Source of the DNA: Blattamonas nauphoetae
Taxonomy: Eukaryota; Preaxostyla; Oxymonadida
NCBI GenBank assembly: GCA_033064195.1
Contig: JARBJD010000182.1
Span: forward strand, 86,269 to 150,268
Length of the DNA stretch: 64,000 bases
Direction: 5' to 3'
Shown in pieces: positions 23,614 through 35,083 of this stretch. The translations under genes and the position numbers were made by a program. The notes beneath the pieces are model-generated. The model made no database searches and was not told the DNA's origin. It saw only the letters and a program-made list of their open reading frames with translations. The number at the start of each line of letters is the position of its first letter. The first letter of the stretch is position 1.

Positions 23614-25280
23614 ATGCAGAAGAAAAAGCAAGACGAACTGAATGAAAAGGCTCTCCGTGAATTGACTCGTTTGGAGGCCAACAAAGTGTGCTTCGACTGT
23701 ACGGAAAAGGTTCGCTCCATCTTTCAATGTTCGAGCTCACTTCTTCAACCTCACCCTATACTCTCTAGCGACCAATGTACGTTGTGCTGGACCTTGGTAT
23801 TTTTGTTTGCACAAACTGTGCTGGAATGCATCGTTCTGGCAACCGCAAGGTTCAAGGGATTGGGATGGGAATTTTTACTGAAGCAGACGTCGAAAAATGC
23901 CGAAAAATCGGAAATGCTGTTTGCCTTGTTCATATCTGTTATTTCATATCCAACCATTTTTGCGAGCATTTGTTTTTTCTTAACACTATACACATCTTTT
24001 CTTAATGCTCCTATTTTCACTCCTGTTTCTCTCCGATTTGTGAATCAGAATGCCGCAAAAATATGGCTAGCCACTTGGACACCTTCGGCGTACGAAAAAC
24101 CCGAACCACAACATCGTGCAAAGGTTGAAAGGTTTATGAAAATGAAATATGAAGAAAAACGATGGTACAAATCCCCTGAAGAAGCCGTCTGTGTTCTCTC
24201 TCTGAAATAATCTATTTCCATATCATTATTACTATCTTTTATTGTTGATATCTATTTCTGTTCCAGTTGGCTGCTCCTGCACCAAAACAACCAACACCAG
24301 CTCCAGCCCAACAAACTCCTGTTCAGACTCGCCAAGTCGCTCCCCCTGAAGCCAAACCAGTCTCACAACCTCCTCCCCAGCCACAACCAGCCCCAACAAC
24401 AACAAGCTTCTTTGATAACCCTCAACCCACACAAGCCCAACCACAAACACAGCCAAGCAATTCATTTTTTGACTTTTCACAACCACAACAACAGCCTCCC
24501 CAACAACAACCATCTCATACCTTCTTTGACCAAACTCCTGGACCACAGTCAACAAATCTGATGGAGGCAAAGCCTGAGGATAATACCAGTGCAATTCTCG
24601 CTGCTATGTTGGGTGGTGGATCAAACAGTGGAATGGGAAATCAGGGTGCGGGTAATCAGGGAGGAATGTGGGGAAATCAAGGAGGAATGCAGCCATCACC
24701 ACAAAATCCGTACGGTCAACCAGGAGGGTTCGGCAATCAAAACCCATACGGCAATCAGAACCCGTACGGACAGCCAAATCAAATGGGAGGCGGATTTCCA
24801 CAAAATCAACCAATGGGTAATCAGGGAGGAATGTGGGGAAATCAAGGAGGAATGCCACCATCTCAACCGAATCCGTTTGGTCAACCAGGTGGATTCGGCA
24901 ATCAAAACCCATACGGCAATCAGAACCCGTACGGACAGCCAAATCAAATGGGAGGCGGATTTCCACAAAATCAACCAATGGGTAATCAGGGAGGAATGTG
25001 GGGAAATCAAGGGGGAATGCAACCATCTCAACCGAATCCGTTTGGTCAACAAGGAGGGTTCGGCAATCAAAACCCATACGGCAATCAAAATCCATATGGA
25101 CAACCAAATCAAATGGGTGGCGGCAATCAGTTTAATCAACCTCAACCAACAAACACTTCACCATTCGCTCATGGTTCTCAACCAAACGCCGGCAGGAATC
25201 AGACCCAAAGCTCAGATCCATGGGAATCACTCGTCAATCAGCAACTGGGAAACACAGGCAGTAACAATCCATTCGCATAG
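23614..25280 (+). CDS. ArfGAP with a Gly/Asn/Gln-rich repeat tail
   Basis: GTPase-activating protein for Arf GTPases in vesicle coats. Exons are 23614-23709, 23769-23918, 24049-24186 and 24267-25280; 465 residues. The ArfGAP zinc finger runs from about 10 to 125: NKVCFDC, VCTNCAGMHR with the catalytic Arg after His, RKVQGIGMG, then PE-ERF-KMKYEEKRWY. This resembles the SMAP/AGD5-15 type. The rest is Pro/Gln-rich with FFD-type repeats (SFFDNP, SFFDFS, TFFDQTP), then three near-identical 55-residue repeats (24655-25130) of GGM, GNQ and NPYG motifs, and ends in a SDPWESL motif and a terminal NPFA. DPW and NPF are known ligands of AP2 and EH domains, which fits clathrin traffic. Confidence 0.88.
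24655..25130 (+). repeat. In-frame 165-bp tandem repeats in the ArfGAP tail
   Basis: Three copies of a 165-bp unit encoding 55 residues; the word ATGGGTAATCAGGGAGG recurs at 24813 and 24978 and a diverged start lies near 24640. The copies are almost identical at DNA level, showing recent expansion or conversion. Confidence 0.85.
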
Positions 25281-25516
25281 AGAAGTGCTGTATACTACAT
25301 TTTCTCTGTGAATAGTTGATCGTTAGTTTCGCTTGACACATACTCTTAGGTTATTCATCCTCTTTTTCAGTCAGACACGACACACTAACAAAGAGTTGAA
25401 TAATGAACCAAATCGTGAAATTTGTCCATACAAGTTGAGTATAATCTCGCTTTAAAGCTAGATCAGAATAAGCAATAATTGATCTGTCCATTTTCATCTG
25501 ATGGAATCACTAGGAA

Positions 25517-27487
25517 ATGAATGAAGCCGTAATGTTGAGATTTATGTGTCAAAGTCACTCTTCCTCCGGATTTGTGAGTGATACCCTTCTCTACAAAAGG
25601 AATGAAGTTTCTCCGAACTTGTCTTGTTCTGAACGAATGTCTGATGCATGGGTCAGATCAAATTTAATGACTTGTTTAGCCGTCTTTCAAATTGTATACT
25701 CCTCGCTGGGGCTCCTCGCCTCTCTTGGATTTCTTTTGTACTCACTGATTATCGATGGACCTATATCTGAGAATCTATCTCAGAGAGCCCTCATCTCACT
25801 CACTATTTTTGCCTATTCAGTTATGAACGCGGTTTGTTTTTTCATATTTTTGTTCATATTTCTCTTTCTTGCCGGAAATGATTGTTTAGGTGTCTTCTCG
25901 CCCACCAAATCATGTTATGACACTCGGTTTCAAAAGACTCCGCGATTTAGGCGGATTCATCGTAGCTACGAGCCTTTTTGCAGTATTTATGTTCACAATC
26001 ATGGATGCTCTGAACGTATATATCGGAGGTTTGTTTCGCTATTTCTTGTATTCGTCTTTTTTTCACTCACTCTTCTTCTCAGCCCACGACGATGGTCATG
26101 ATGAGACTGAAGTGTCAACATGGAACTTCTTCTTCTATTTTTTCATGGGCCTGATTGCTTACGATGTGATTGGTCTCTTCGTCTTCTTCAGTTTGCGACT
26201 CTTTTCAACATCATCACTTTTCCAGCTAAAGACTTCTTCCGTTTATTCACAACTGTGAAGGGACTGAAAATTACTCATAGCGAAGAAGAAAAACAGCGAA
26301 AGTATCACTGTATGTCTTCTCATTCTCTCACCATCGTGTCTCTTCCACCTCCTTCAGCCAAAAATGATGACACGAAACGCCTCATCGACTCGCCAATGGA
26401 TCATCTTTCCGCGTCGGCCGACGAGCCTCAATTCAACGTCCTTGCCCCTTGCGACTGCTGTAACATCCACATGTCCAACGCGTTCTTCTCACCAACCGGA
26501 CAAGTCATCGCTACGTCCTCAGAAATGCGAAAGAAAGTTCTTTTGGACTGCGACGCTTGTGCCTCCCAATCAACGCTCTCTCCACGACGATCCTCGAATA
26601 TGCCTCCTCAACAACCCTCAGAAGACACCGAAACAGTTCCGAACAAAGTTGATGGGGCAGAGGCTGCAGTCGCCACGAATCCAGAAGCGGACGATTGCCC
26701 AACCGAAGACGAATGTGTCCATCAACAGCACTCCCCGCGTCATCTTGTGCATACCCATCCTTCCACAATTGAGACTCTGAACCTCTTCCGACAAGGTCAG
26801 TCAGAAGCCGAAGCAGAAGAATGTCAATTCTACGAAAAGCGGAGAGAGATCGACTCAGCAAATGCAGCCGTCATGCTCGCCTTTATCGCTGACTTGTGTC
26901 TCGTCACTCTGAACGGAATCATGTCGTGGCTGCGAGGAAAGGAGAAAGGCGGCTGGGTCATGCCAATGGGAATTGAAAACTACGAGTACTTTGTGCACAA
27001 CATCGTGCTCATCTTGATTTCTATCTTCTTCATGTTCTTCTCCGCAAAACTCCTCTATCGAATCTCACTTGTTCTCCTCATGGGCCAACCTCGCTCCATC
27101 TGCCCCAACCACATCCGCCGCACCATTCTCAGCACACCAGGCATTCTCAGTGTCCACGAACTCCACCTGTGGACTGTGGAACTGGGTGTGGCTGAAGGGA
27201 CGTTCCATGTTGTGTTGGAAGAAACACCGCACTCCAAAGTTCTCTTCCGCGAAACAATCCTTCCGTTCCTGACATCGTCTCTCCACAGACACGGCATCCA
27301 CAAATTCACAGTTCAACCGGAGTTTGTTGACCTGTCCAATACAAAGTTCCATGAGCACGATCTTCCGGAAGAAGAGAACACCGACAGACTGTACTGGATG
27401 AAGGAGAATAAGCCAATTTGTTTTTCTGGATGCGATAAGAAGTGCACTACAGATGTCTGCTGCACTGCTCGAGTGAAATCTAATTGA
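25517..27487 (+). CDS. Cation diffusion facilitator (SLC30/ZnT) family protein, degenerate metal site
   Basis: Exons are 25517-25831, 25890-26028, 26083-26165, 26192-26309 and 26358-27487; introns 58, 54, 26 and 48 bp; 594 residues. The six-span topology and the cytosolic domain match the CDF family: after the last spans come VLLMGQPRSI, LSTPGILSVHELHLW and HGIHKFTVQPEF, close to ZnT1/ZRC1 (EGVEEVHELHVW, HGIHATTIQPEF). A His/Asp-rich segment (AHDDGHDETE, about 153-162) and a Cys-rich tail (CFSGCDKKCTTDVCC) may bind metal. The HxxxD ligand pair of span 2 is missing and in span 5 only the Asp is kept (AFIAD), so transport as in ZnTs is doubtful; a regulatory or dimer-partner role is possible. 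An inserted acidic loop of about 170 residues sits between spans 4 and 5. Confidence 0.75.
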
Positions 27488-27596
27488 TTTTGTTGTTTTT
27501 TGCATCCTTTTTTTTGTTTTCTAACTTTTCCTTTCGTCACTTCGTCAAACATACGCTATAAGGGTTTTTCAACAACAACACAGAATAAAACGAAGA

Positions 27597-30500
27597 ATGG
27601 AACAACAAACGGGGGAAATCGTCTGTATTATTCTTGCTGATGTCATCGAGTTGATCTCAGATCCTTCTCTGAAGGGACGATCGACATCCATTGTGAAATT
27701 CTTGTTTCTACATTGTAATCACACATACATCCCTTTTACAGTGATTTCAAAGAGAAATTTGGCAACGAACATCAGTATTAGATCATTTTCACTGTGATTC
27801 TTTTGTTTCATCGTTCTATCAGCATTGTCACGAGTAATTGGCATATTTTCCAGCTTTATTGTTAATATCACAGCTTTTACATGGATTTTCCCTCTCAATT
27901 GCCACAGATATCACCGACAGGTATCTATTTCCATCAAGAATAAAGTTATCTCTTCTCCTTCTTAGTCCCTTCTTCACAAAAGTCGAAAGCAGATCTTGAT
28001 ATATATGATGATGTTGTTTTTTCTCCGCATGTTCCACCACTTTCAATGCCCACTGTCCCAGTTGTTTTTGACCGAACAAATTTCCTCAAAGCTGCATATG
28101 CACGTGTGAAAAAACAACAAAATCTCTCACCGCATGTTGATTTTCAATTCACAACCCAAAAATCCGAAGGGAACCCCCCATCTACTCCTATCGTTTCCTA
28201 CATGTCCAAACGAGATTTTATCATCAAATTCTCTGCTTACCAGTCTCGATGTAAGTCTCACTCTAACCCACAACAATCGTCATCGCATGCCACTTCAAAT
28301 CAAGATCCACCTGTCAATATTCGTCAAGTTAAATATCCGCTATACCACTCTGAACGAGAAACCAAAATCATTCCATACCTCCAATTTGAAGCATCTGCGT
28401 CACATCTCGTCAATCTCTCCAACTCCCAATTATTTGCCTATCACTTCCATCACTACAACGTCTCTCGTCATCGGAACCACAATTTGCATGTCGAACTTAA
28501 CCGACACAACTTCTCGAAGCCAAACCACAGACTCTCACTGGAGACACTCCCAAATGTTTCCCCTTCGGATCACGTGATCAAACCACACATTCTCCCCACA
28601 CTCCTCACCAAGTCCCAACTTGAGCGATTTCATTTCATCAACTACCTTCAGATTCTGGAATCGACACCTTCAGATTTTCCCAACCCGGCATTCCTCATTC
28701 CAACATTCTCGCCCTCCACATACCCAACCATCGCAGAGGACGGGATCAACGGCTATAACTACGAGCCCAAGTTTGTGGAGTCGCTGAAGGCACTGACTTT
28801 TCTCAGGCAGAACAGGAGTTCAAATGAACTGCTTGAATTCGACCCGGGATGGGCATTGAAGCTCGAACCGCCAAATCCAGAGACATATCTCAAAATGTGG
28901 GTTGAGACCGAACTTCAACTCGAACCCGAACTACCCCCCTGGCCCAGACTCACTAATCATGCTCACCTTCCTTCTGGCCAGTCACGAGGGCAACGTGCTG
29001 CTCAGATGAAACAAAAACAGACCATCAAACACAAAAATCAGATGAAGTTGATAGGAGTCCAGAACAATCGTCTCCTTCGAACGGGAATAATCTCATCAGA
29101 CATCACAAATTCAATGCAAGCAACCTCTCCTTCTCTCAACACCTCTTCCATCTTCTCCTCTCGACACCTCCAAACATCCCGCTCACTCCGACGCATCCCC
29201 TTCCACAACGTCAATCACGTCTCCACCAACCCACTTCATGTCTTTGATAGAATGCAGTTGTCTCTCGACCGCTGGTCGAAGGATGAGACATATCGTCTGC
29301 GTCTCACATCACTTGTCTATCCGCACGACTACCCAAAAATCGCCAAGCACTCTCTCATCAACAAGACCCCAGATGATGTTCACTGGTATGCACTCCAACG
29401 AGGACTGGACGATCGATTGGAGGATATCATTCGGAACCACGCGTATGTGCGAGGCGAGAATTTTGTTGTCGATGAGCAAGAACTGAAAAAGCGAGAGAAG
29501 GATGAGGATGCTTTGAAACAGAGGTGGATGCAGACTTCCCAGATTCTCGTTCCTGCTCTCCCGGATAAAGACACGAGTGGTCTCTCTCTGCCTCAACTTC
29601 TCAAATCCCTCCCAATCCGTCCGTCTGAACATGCCCCAATCTCTCTCGTTGTCCAAGTTCCACCGCCTCCACAAACAGTATCAGCGTCTCCTCCCTCTCC
29701 CTCTCTCTCAACCATTCCCCTCGATTTCCCAAGCTTCTTCCCAAAAAGCCAAGAAGTCAAAAGCCTCATCGAAGCGAGTATCCGAATGGGTCTGGTTCGG
29801 CCCATCGAGCCACTTTTGGGACGAGAGCCTGGAAGCTACACTCTGCGTGTTCGGACCCAAAAACCGCGCCAGAAAGACTACTCTCCGAATCAGGATCAGT
29901 TCTATGTTCGCTATCCGTATTATGAGCCTTCCACGTCATCGCTCTTCGTTGATCCGAACAATCAACACGCCCAATCGTTCACGTACACACAGACAATTGA
30001 ATCAATCCCACGTCTCCTCTTTGAATCGGGGTATGTGAGGAACGAGAAGAGAATCATTCATCCCATTCTCAAATCTGCCATCCGATCAACACCGTTCAAA
30101 CTTCGCAGCACGCTCAGCGATCTCTTCTTCGGAAATGGTGTTGGGGCCTTCAAACAGGAGGTTCAGCATTGGGACCCTCAATACCACCGAGCACTCGCAA
30201 GAAAGAGGGCGAGTCAGAAGCTGGAGACACCGATTGACTCGGACACGATGTCATTTGTTCAAGAAAAATCAAGACGACCGAAGGTGAACGAGCAGACGAG
30301 CACATTTGGACAAGTGGATGGTATCTGGTTCACGCATGACATGCGCGCTGTTGTGGATGAAGACATGGGCCAGATCAGACCGTTTCGGACAATCCGAAGC
30401 AAAGAAAAGCGAAAACTGGTCTTTTCGACGGGGTATTCCGAATCGGAGTCAACCGGTGATGATCCCGATCGCTCTCCAACGCGCACCAAACCCTCTCCAT

Positions 30501-30670
30501 CACCAATTCCGACGCCAAGCGGATCGACACAAAACAACGAGAAGAGGAAACGTGGTCGTCCGAAAAAGTCCAAAATGGCGGGGACTCCACTTCCCAACGC
30601 AAGTCCTTCCAACGCTTCCTCGTTGTTCCCAATGGTTCTCTCTCTAAATGACTCCGGAGAACTCAAATAG
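27597..30670 (+). CDS. Large orphan protein with an AT-hook
   Basis: Model: exons 27597-27703, 27742-27774, 27874-27920 and 27966-30670, 963 residues, all junctions in phase. The last exon is secure; the first three are less so, and the ATG at 27881 (MDFPSQLPQ) would give a 914-residue version. I recognise no family. It has long Pro/Ser/His-rich stretches, a segment KQKQTIKHKNQMKLIGVQNN (about 380), a helix-rich part (DDRLEDIIRNH..) near 510, and near the end KRKRGRPKKSK, an AT-hook that binds the minor groove of AT-rich DNA. A nuclear, chromatin-linked role is therefore inferred. It converges with the epimerase gene, ending 169 bp away. Confidence 0.65.
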
Positions 30671-30838
30671 TGCGTGATATTGGGACGTTCTTCAGTTCTA
30701 TTAATTTGCCTGAAGTACTTCCATAAAATTCGTTTTGTCTGCATCTCTCTTCATGTTTTGTCGTTTTTCAAGGAGACTGACCTCGTTTCATCATGAGAAT
30801 AAAATAGTTTCTGAGAGAAGATTTCGAAAATGAGGTGT

Positions 30839-33800
30839 TTAAAGCAGGAGGACAGAATCGTTGATTGAAACAAGCATCCTTTTGAGGATGAAGAGAAGGA
30901 CTTGGAGAATCCCGAATTTTGTTTGACTGAATGCCGGTTGTTCGGAGAGATTGAGGTCAAGAAGGTGTTGATCGATGAGGATGCCAATGAGGAGTAGATC
31001 CGAAGATGTGAAGAGGAATCGGTGATCCGAGAACAGAGACGGACGTTCCTTCAGAAGAGAGAGAGAAGGCGACGGGATGAATGCAGGTCTCTTGAAGCGA
31101 GGTGTCACTGGGTCATCGTCGAGAGCAAACCGGAGCATGAGAGGAGCGAGGAGGGTGAACTGAGCAGGGAGAGACAGAGACAGGATTTTGCTGATCGAGT
31201 TCTGCGTCTGTTCTTCCATCCCTTCGAGCGAGACTGTTTGTTCGTGGAAATGCTTCTGGAGGAGTGAACCTTCAAAGCAAGCGGAGTCCGATGTGTCCAC
31301 CACACATTTCCGGATAGTGTCTGTCAATGAGATTCTTGGTGAGTAGAGTAGCTCGCTGCGAGATCGTCTCAGATCGGTGATCGTCGCATCAACATCACCT
31401 GGCGGAGCAGGCACACATTTCACCCATCCTCGTTCGAGTAGCTTCTCAAGAAGTCTGATTGTGTAATAAATAAATGACTAGTCATACTGCTTTTGTGATT
31501 CTGTGTCATTTGGATCGAGAATATCCGAAGGAGAGTGGTCGAACATCCCCAACTCGTTCGCAATGAGGACTGCAACTGTTCGGACAGAATACGAATGGTC
31601 TTCACCAAGGTTGAACACTCGACACAGATCATTGTTCGTCGAAGAGGAGACAAGCTGTCCGTTCGGACGATTGGGGTCCAAACATCGTTCAGCACGAAGG
31701 AGAGAGAGACTGCAAAAATAAGAGAAACAAAGCTCACACTGAATTCCTTCCACGATGTCAAACACCGAAGTATAATCCCGTTTGAATGATCCATCGCCGT
31801 ACATGGTGAGTGGGGACTGTCCTTTCGATCGCAGCATCCGAATGAAATTTGGGATGGCCATATCAGGACGGCCAATCGCTGATGACCCAACCATCGGCCC
31901 GCCAACTGTGAAGAAGCGGAGGCCAGTGAACGCGGATTTCGTCACAGATGAACTGACCATCGCGAGTTGTTCGTTCTGAACCTTCGTCTCAGCATAAACA
32001 CTTTCACTTTTAGCGAGCTCGCATTCTTCGGAACAAAATCCATCCTTCATATTCCCATAAACAGACGAACTGCTTGCATAGACGATATTCTTCACACCGA
32101 GTTGAGAAGCCAAAGAGAACATGACTTCAGTGCCGAGGACGTTCTCAGATTTGAAGAGGTCTGGCTGAAGCATGGAGGGACGTACACCAGCTCGTGCGGA
32201 GAGATGAACAATGGCTGAGAGGCGAGTTGAAGTCAATTTTGGTTGAGGTGTGAGCAGAGAATCGACTTTTAAAACATTCAAAACATTCATAAGTTTCGTT
32301 TTCAACGTATCCTTCTCTCTGACATCTGCCCAGATGAACACAAATCGCCCTCCGCGCTGATTCATCTCGCATCTCGCCACTTCCTCCAAACGGGAGACTG
32401 TGTTGATTTTGATGGACGGATCGTAGTAATCGTTGAGTGAGTCGATCCCAATCACAGTCACACCGGATTTGATGAGACGAACAATCAACCAAGAAGCAAT
32501 GAAGCCTGCAGCACCTGTGATGATGACAGCAGTTCCTGTGATGGCACACTCGTCCAGCGTGGAGAAGGTGATGTTGTGAGAGGTTGAAGAAGATTGGCGG
32601 AGGTGGAATTCGAGGTGTTTGGATGAAAGATCGGAGATCCCAATGACTTGTTGAGAGAGTGTCGCCAAAACTTGTTTGACTTGATTGATGTTCGACTTGC
32701 TATGAACATCAACAAGTGATGTGAGAGATTCTGAGATCGGAGAAAGAAGTGGAAGATGTGTTTGTGGAACAGTGACCGGGGAGATGGTGAGGCGTGTGGA
32801 TGGATGTCGCGGCAGGGTTGGTGAGAGAGTCTGGAAGAGATTAACAAAGGGAAACCAAACCACTGTCACTGCTTTTGAGAACAATGGATAAGAATACGTG
32901 ATAGCACCGTCATTCAATTTCACTGGAAAATGATGGATGATGGTTTGAATCAACGCATCGTGGACGACATTTTGGATGATGTCTTCTGAGAGCAAGTCTG
33001 ACAAATACGAAAGATTTGACAGAGAGAGTGTGGATTGAAGATCAACGATTGTTGGGTGAACTTCTGTCCCGTTCTTGGGAACATGGACGAGTGGGATTTG
33101 GGTCGCTAAGCGAGACACATGGAGAGCGAAGACGAATGATGAAAACAGCTGCCGAATGAATGAACAACGAATAACATACCGGGAGGATTGATTGTTCTGT
33201 GATGATTGATGAATTTGATTCCAGAACCTGAGTGAGCATCTTTTGGAGTGATGGAAACTGAGCTGTGATGTCGCTGACAGTCTTCATCGTGGAGAGTGTG
33301 GACTGAAATGTGGAGAGGGCGTCTTTCAAACAATTCTGGCCGAATGCCTGGAAGTGCGATTGATTGAGGTTGGGATAGATCACCTCATTTTCGATGAAAG
33401 ACGACGGAAAGTTTGCTTTCGCAAGAAGTGTCTTGAACAAAGTCAGAGATAACTCTGCTGAGACAGATAATATTGTGAGGTTGGTACAAATATCGGCTGG
33501 AAGGTCTGAAAGATTCAAAGAGAACCCTAAATGGTGTTTTTTATCCTGGTTTGGGGATGAGGAGAGTGTGAAAGGAAGAAGAAGTGGGTGAGGAGTTGAA
33601 TCTTTGGATGGTGAATGATCAACGTGAATCAGTGAATTGTTTTCCCCGTATAAAATAGGTGTGATGAATGAAAGGATGACAGGGGGTGAAACTGTTGGAA
33701 GAGCCTGATGGATCCATTGTGCTATTTCAGTGACAGAAGCTGAAGAGTTGGACAGAGTTATTTGGATGAGATAAAAAATGAGGGCCTTTAGAATGTCATC

Positions 33801-33897
33801 CAATGGTCCATACTTGAGAAATTAATGAAGAAAAGTGCCATACTGAGCGGGAGATGTTCGTTGAAGACATAGAAAATGGAATGAAAGATGATGTCAT
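30839..33897 (-). CDS. UDP-glucuronate 4-epimerase-like NAD(P)-binding protein with long extensions
   Basis: Exons on the minus strand: 33897-33844, 33812-33180, 33148-31740, 31709-31488, 31454-30839; introns 31, 31, 30 and 33 bp; 977 residues. The core (about 437-820) is an extended short-chain dehydrogenase of the nucleotide-sugar epimerase group: ITGAAGFIASW, SLNDYYDPSIK, VHLSARAGVRPSM, the Ser of SSSSVYGNM, the catalytic pair in YAETK, GRPDMAIPNFIRM and RDYTSVFDIVEGI. Motifs fit UDP-glucuronate 4-epimerase, which makes UDP-galacturonate. The usual protein is about 330-430 residues; here about 430 precede it and about 157 follow it with no recognised domain. The Tyr of GLRFFTV-GP is kept but the loop after it is longer (GPMVGSSAIGRPDM). 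No signal peptide is obvious. Confidence 0.85.
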
Positions 33898-34098
33898 TGA
33901 TGATTGTTCAGTAAGTTTTTTGAGCAAAGACAAATCGTTTTGTTCATCGAAAAATCCTGAATGGATTGTGGTCTTTGTGATTAATTGTGTGAAAACTTGC
34001 TAGTAAACCTGTTGAGCTCTTGAAAAAACGACTTCGATCAATTCATCACCCAGAAAGAATGATCGAGGAATTCTTGTCTGAAAAGGGAACAACGATGA

Positions 34099-34377
34099 AT
34101 GGCTATGAAAATAAGTTCACATATTTGGAGGCATACCCAAAGATCAGTGGGATCGGACATTGGAGAAGATGTTCGGGCTTCTCTGCGAATTTCTGTTCAA
34201 ATGAACGGACTAGAGTGTCTGAATTTCGTTGTTGAGGAGATTCAGCATGAGATTCAACTGAAAGTGTGTTATTCATTCTTGATCAAACCAATCTGCAAAG
34301 ATGTGGATGTCACCAAGGTGAAATATGTTATTGAAAATATGAGTACACAAGATGTTCTAATTTTCCACATATCATAG
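34099..34377 (+). CDS. Small hypothetical protein
   Basis: A 92-codon frame with a true ATG, no intron, and moderate protein-like texture (ISVQMNGLECLNFVVEEI, DVDVTKVKYVIENMS). An overlapping frame upstream (34016-34120) also looks partly coding, so the real gene may have an extra exon with a junction I could not place. It diverges from the epimerase gene. No family recognised. Confidence 0.35.
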   Translation: MAMKISSHIWRHTQRSVGSDIGEDVRASLRISVQMNGLECLNFVVEEIQHEIQLKVCYSFLIKPICKDVDVTKVKYVIENMSTQDVLIFHIS

Positions 34378-34465
34378 TGGAAGAATTCATCTACTGAACG
34401 ATCATAAATTCTCCGGACACCCCCACCCATATTTTTAAACTCATCTCATCACAAACACACTATCA

Positions 34466-34951
34466 ATGACAACGGCCAATTATGAATTACCAATTACCTT
34501 TATTCCGACAGGAAAAACCAAACTTCTTCAGTTTACTGGCCCTCTGACCTTTGAAGAATTTGAATGCCATCTCTTTCAACTTTTCGACCTTGAAAACAAA
34601 GATCGGTTAGTGATTGAAACAGAAATTAATCCAAATGAATACTGCTCCATAGTCTCGGACGAAGACGTCATAACTCTTCTTACTTCTGTCATTTCTGGTG
34701 ATGAAAGGATATGCCGTTTTACAACGGATGGAGTCAGAGCTTCTCAAGAAGCAAATGATTCAAAGGTTCCATTTGCTGTCTTCTTCAAAAAGGATCCAGA
34801 GCGAGGAATCATTCTCAAGGAACAGCTAAATTCATGGAAGATAGATTTCATGGGCCTTTTTAAACGTAACAAGCCAACAGAAGAAGAACTTACACCTGCA
34901 GAAGAAACACCCGAAGATCTTCCATCGAAAGATGCCAAAGATAAACAATAA
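34466..34951 (+). CDS. Small protein with a PB1-like domain
   Basis: A single exon of 161 residues. Residues about 10-75 resemble a PB1/ubiquitin-like fold: a basic start (GKTKLLQF), a helix (TFEEFECHLFQLFDL) and an acidic SDEDVITLL that matches the SDEDL-type OPCA segment of PB1 domains. PB1 domains pair head to tail in signalling and autophagy scaffolds. The C-terminus is Glu/Pro/Lys-rich. The match is by eye to short motifs, so the domain call is tentative; that a gene exists is more secure. It converges with the DENN gene, ending 132 bp away. Confidence 0.6.
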   Translation: MTTANYELPITFIPTGKTKLLQFTGPLTFEEFECHLFQLFDLENKDRLVIETEINPNEYCSIVSDEDVITLLTSVISGDERICRFTTDGVRASQEANDSKVPFAVFFKKDPERGIILKEQLNSWKIDFMGLFKRNKPTEEELTPAEETPEDLPSKDAKDKQ

Positions 34952-35083
34952 TGTTCTGACTCGAAGTCACAACTACCTCTTTCTTTTTTGTTTCTTGAGT
35001 GCTTGTTTATCTTCATTTCGAATCACAACAAAAAAAGATAAATCATGAGAAACGAGTTAAAACTCGCTAAAAACAGTCTAGAT

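Noticed and set aside
24589-25311. Overlapping 240- and 167-codon frames over the ArfGAP tail
   Set aside because: Alternative frames of the tandem repeat; the ArfGAP frame continues a well supported domain.
33868-33990. Upstream plus-strand exon for the gene at 34099
   Set aside because: It overlaps the first exon of the epimerase and no donor/acceptor pair gave a continuous frame.
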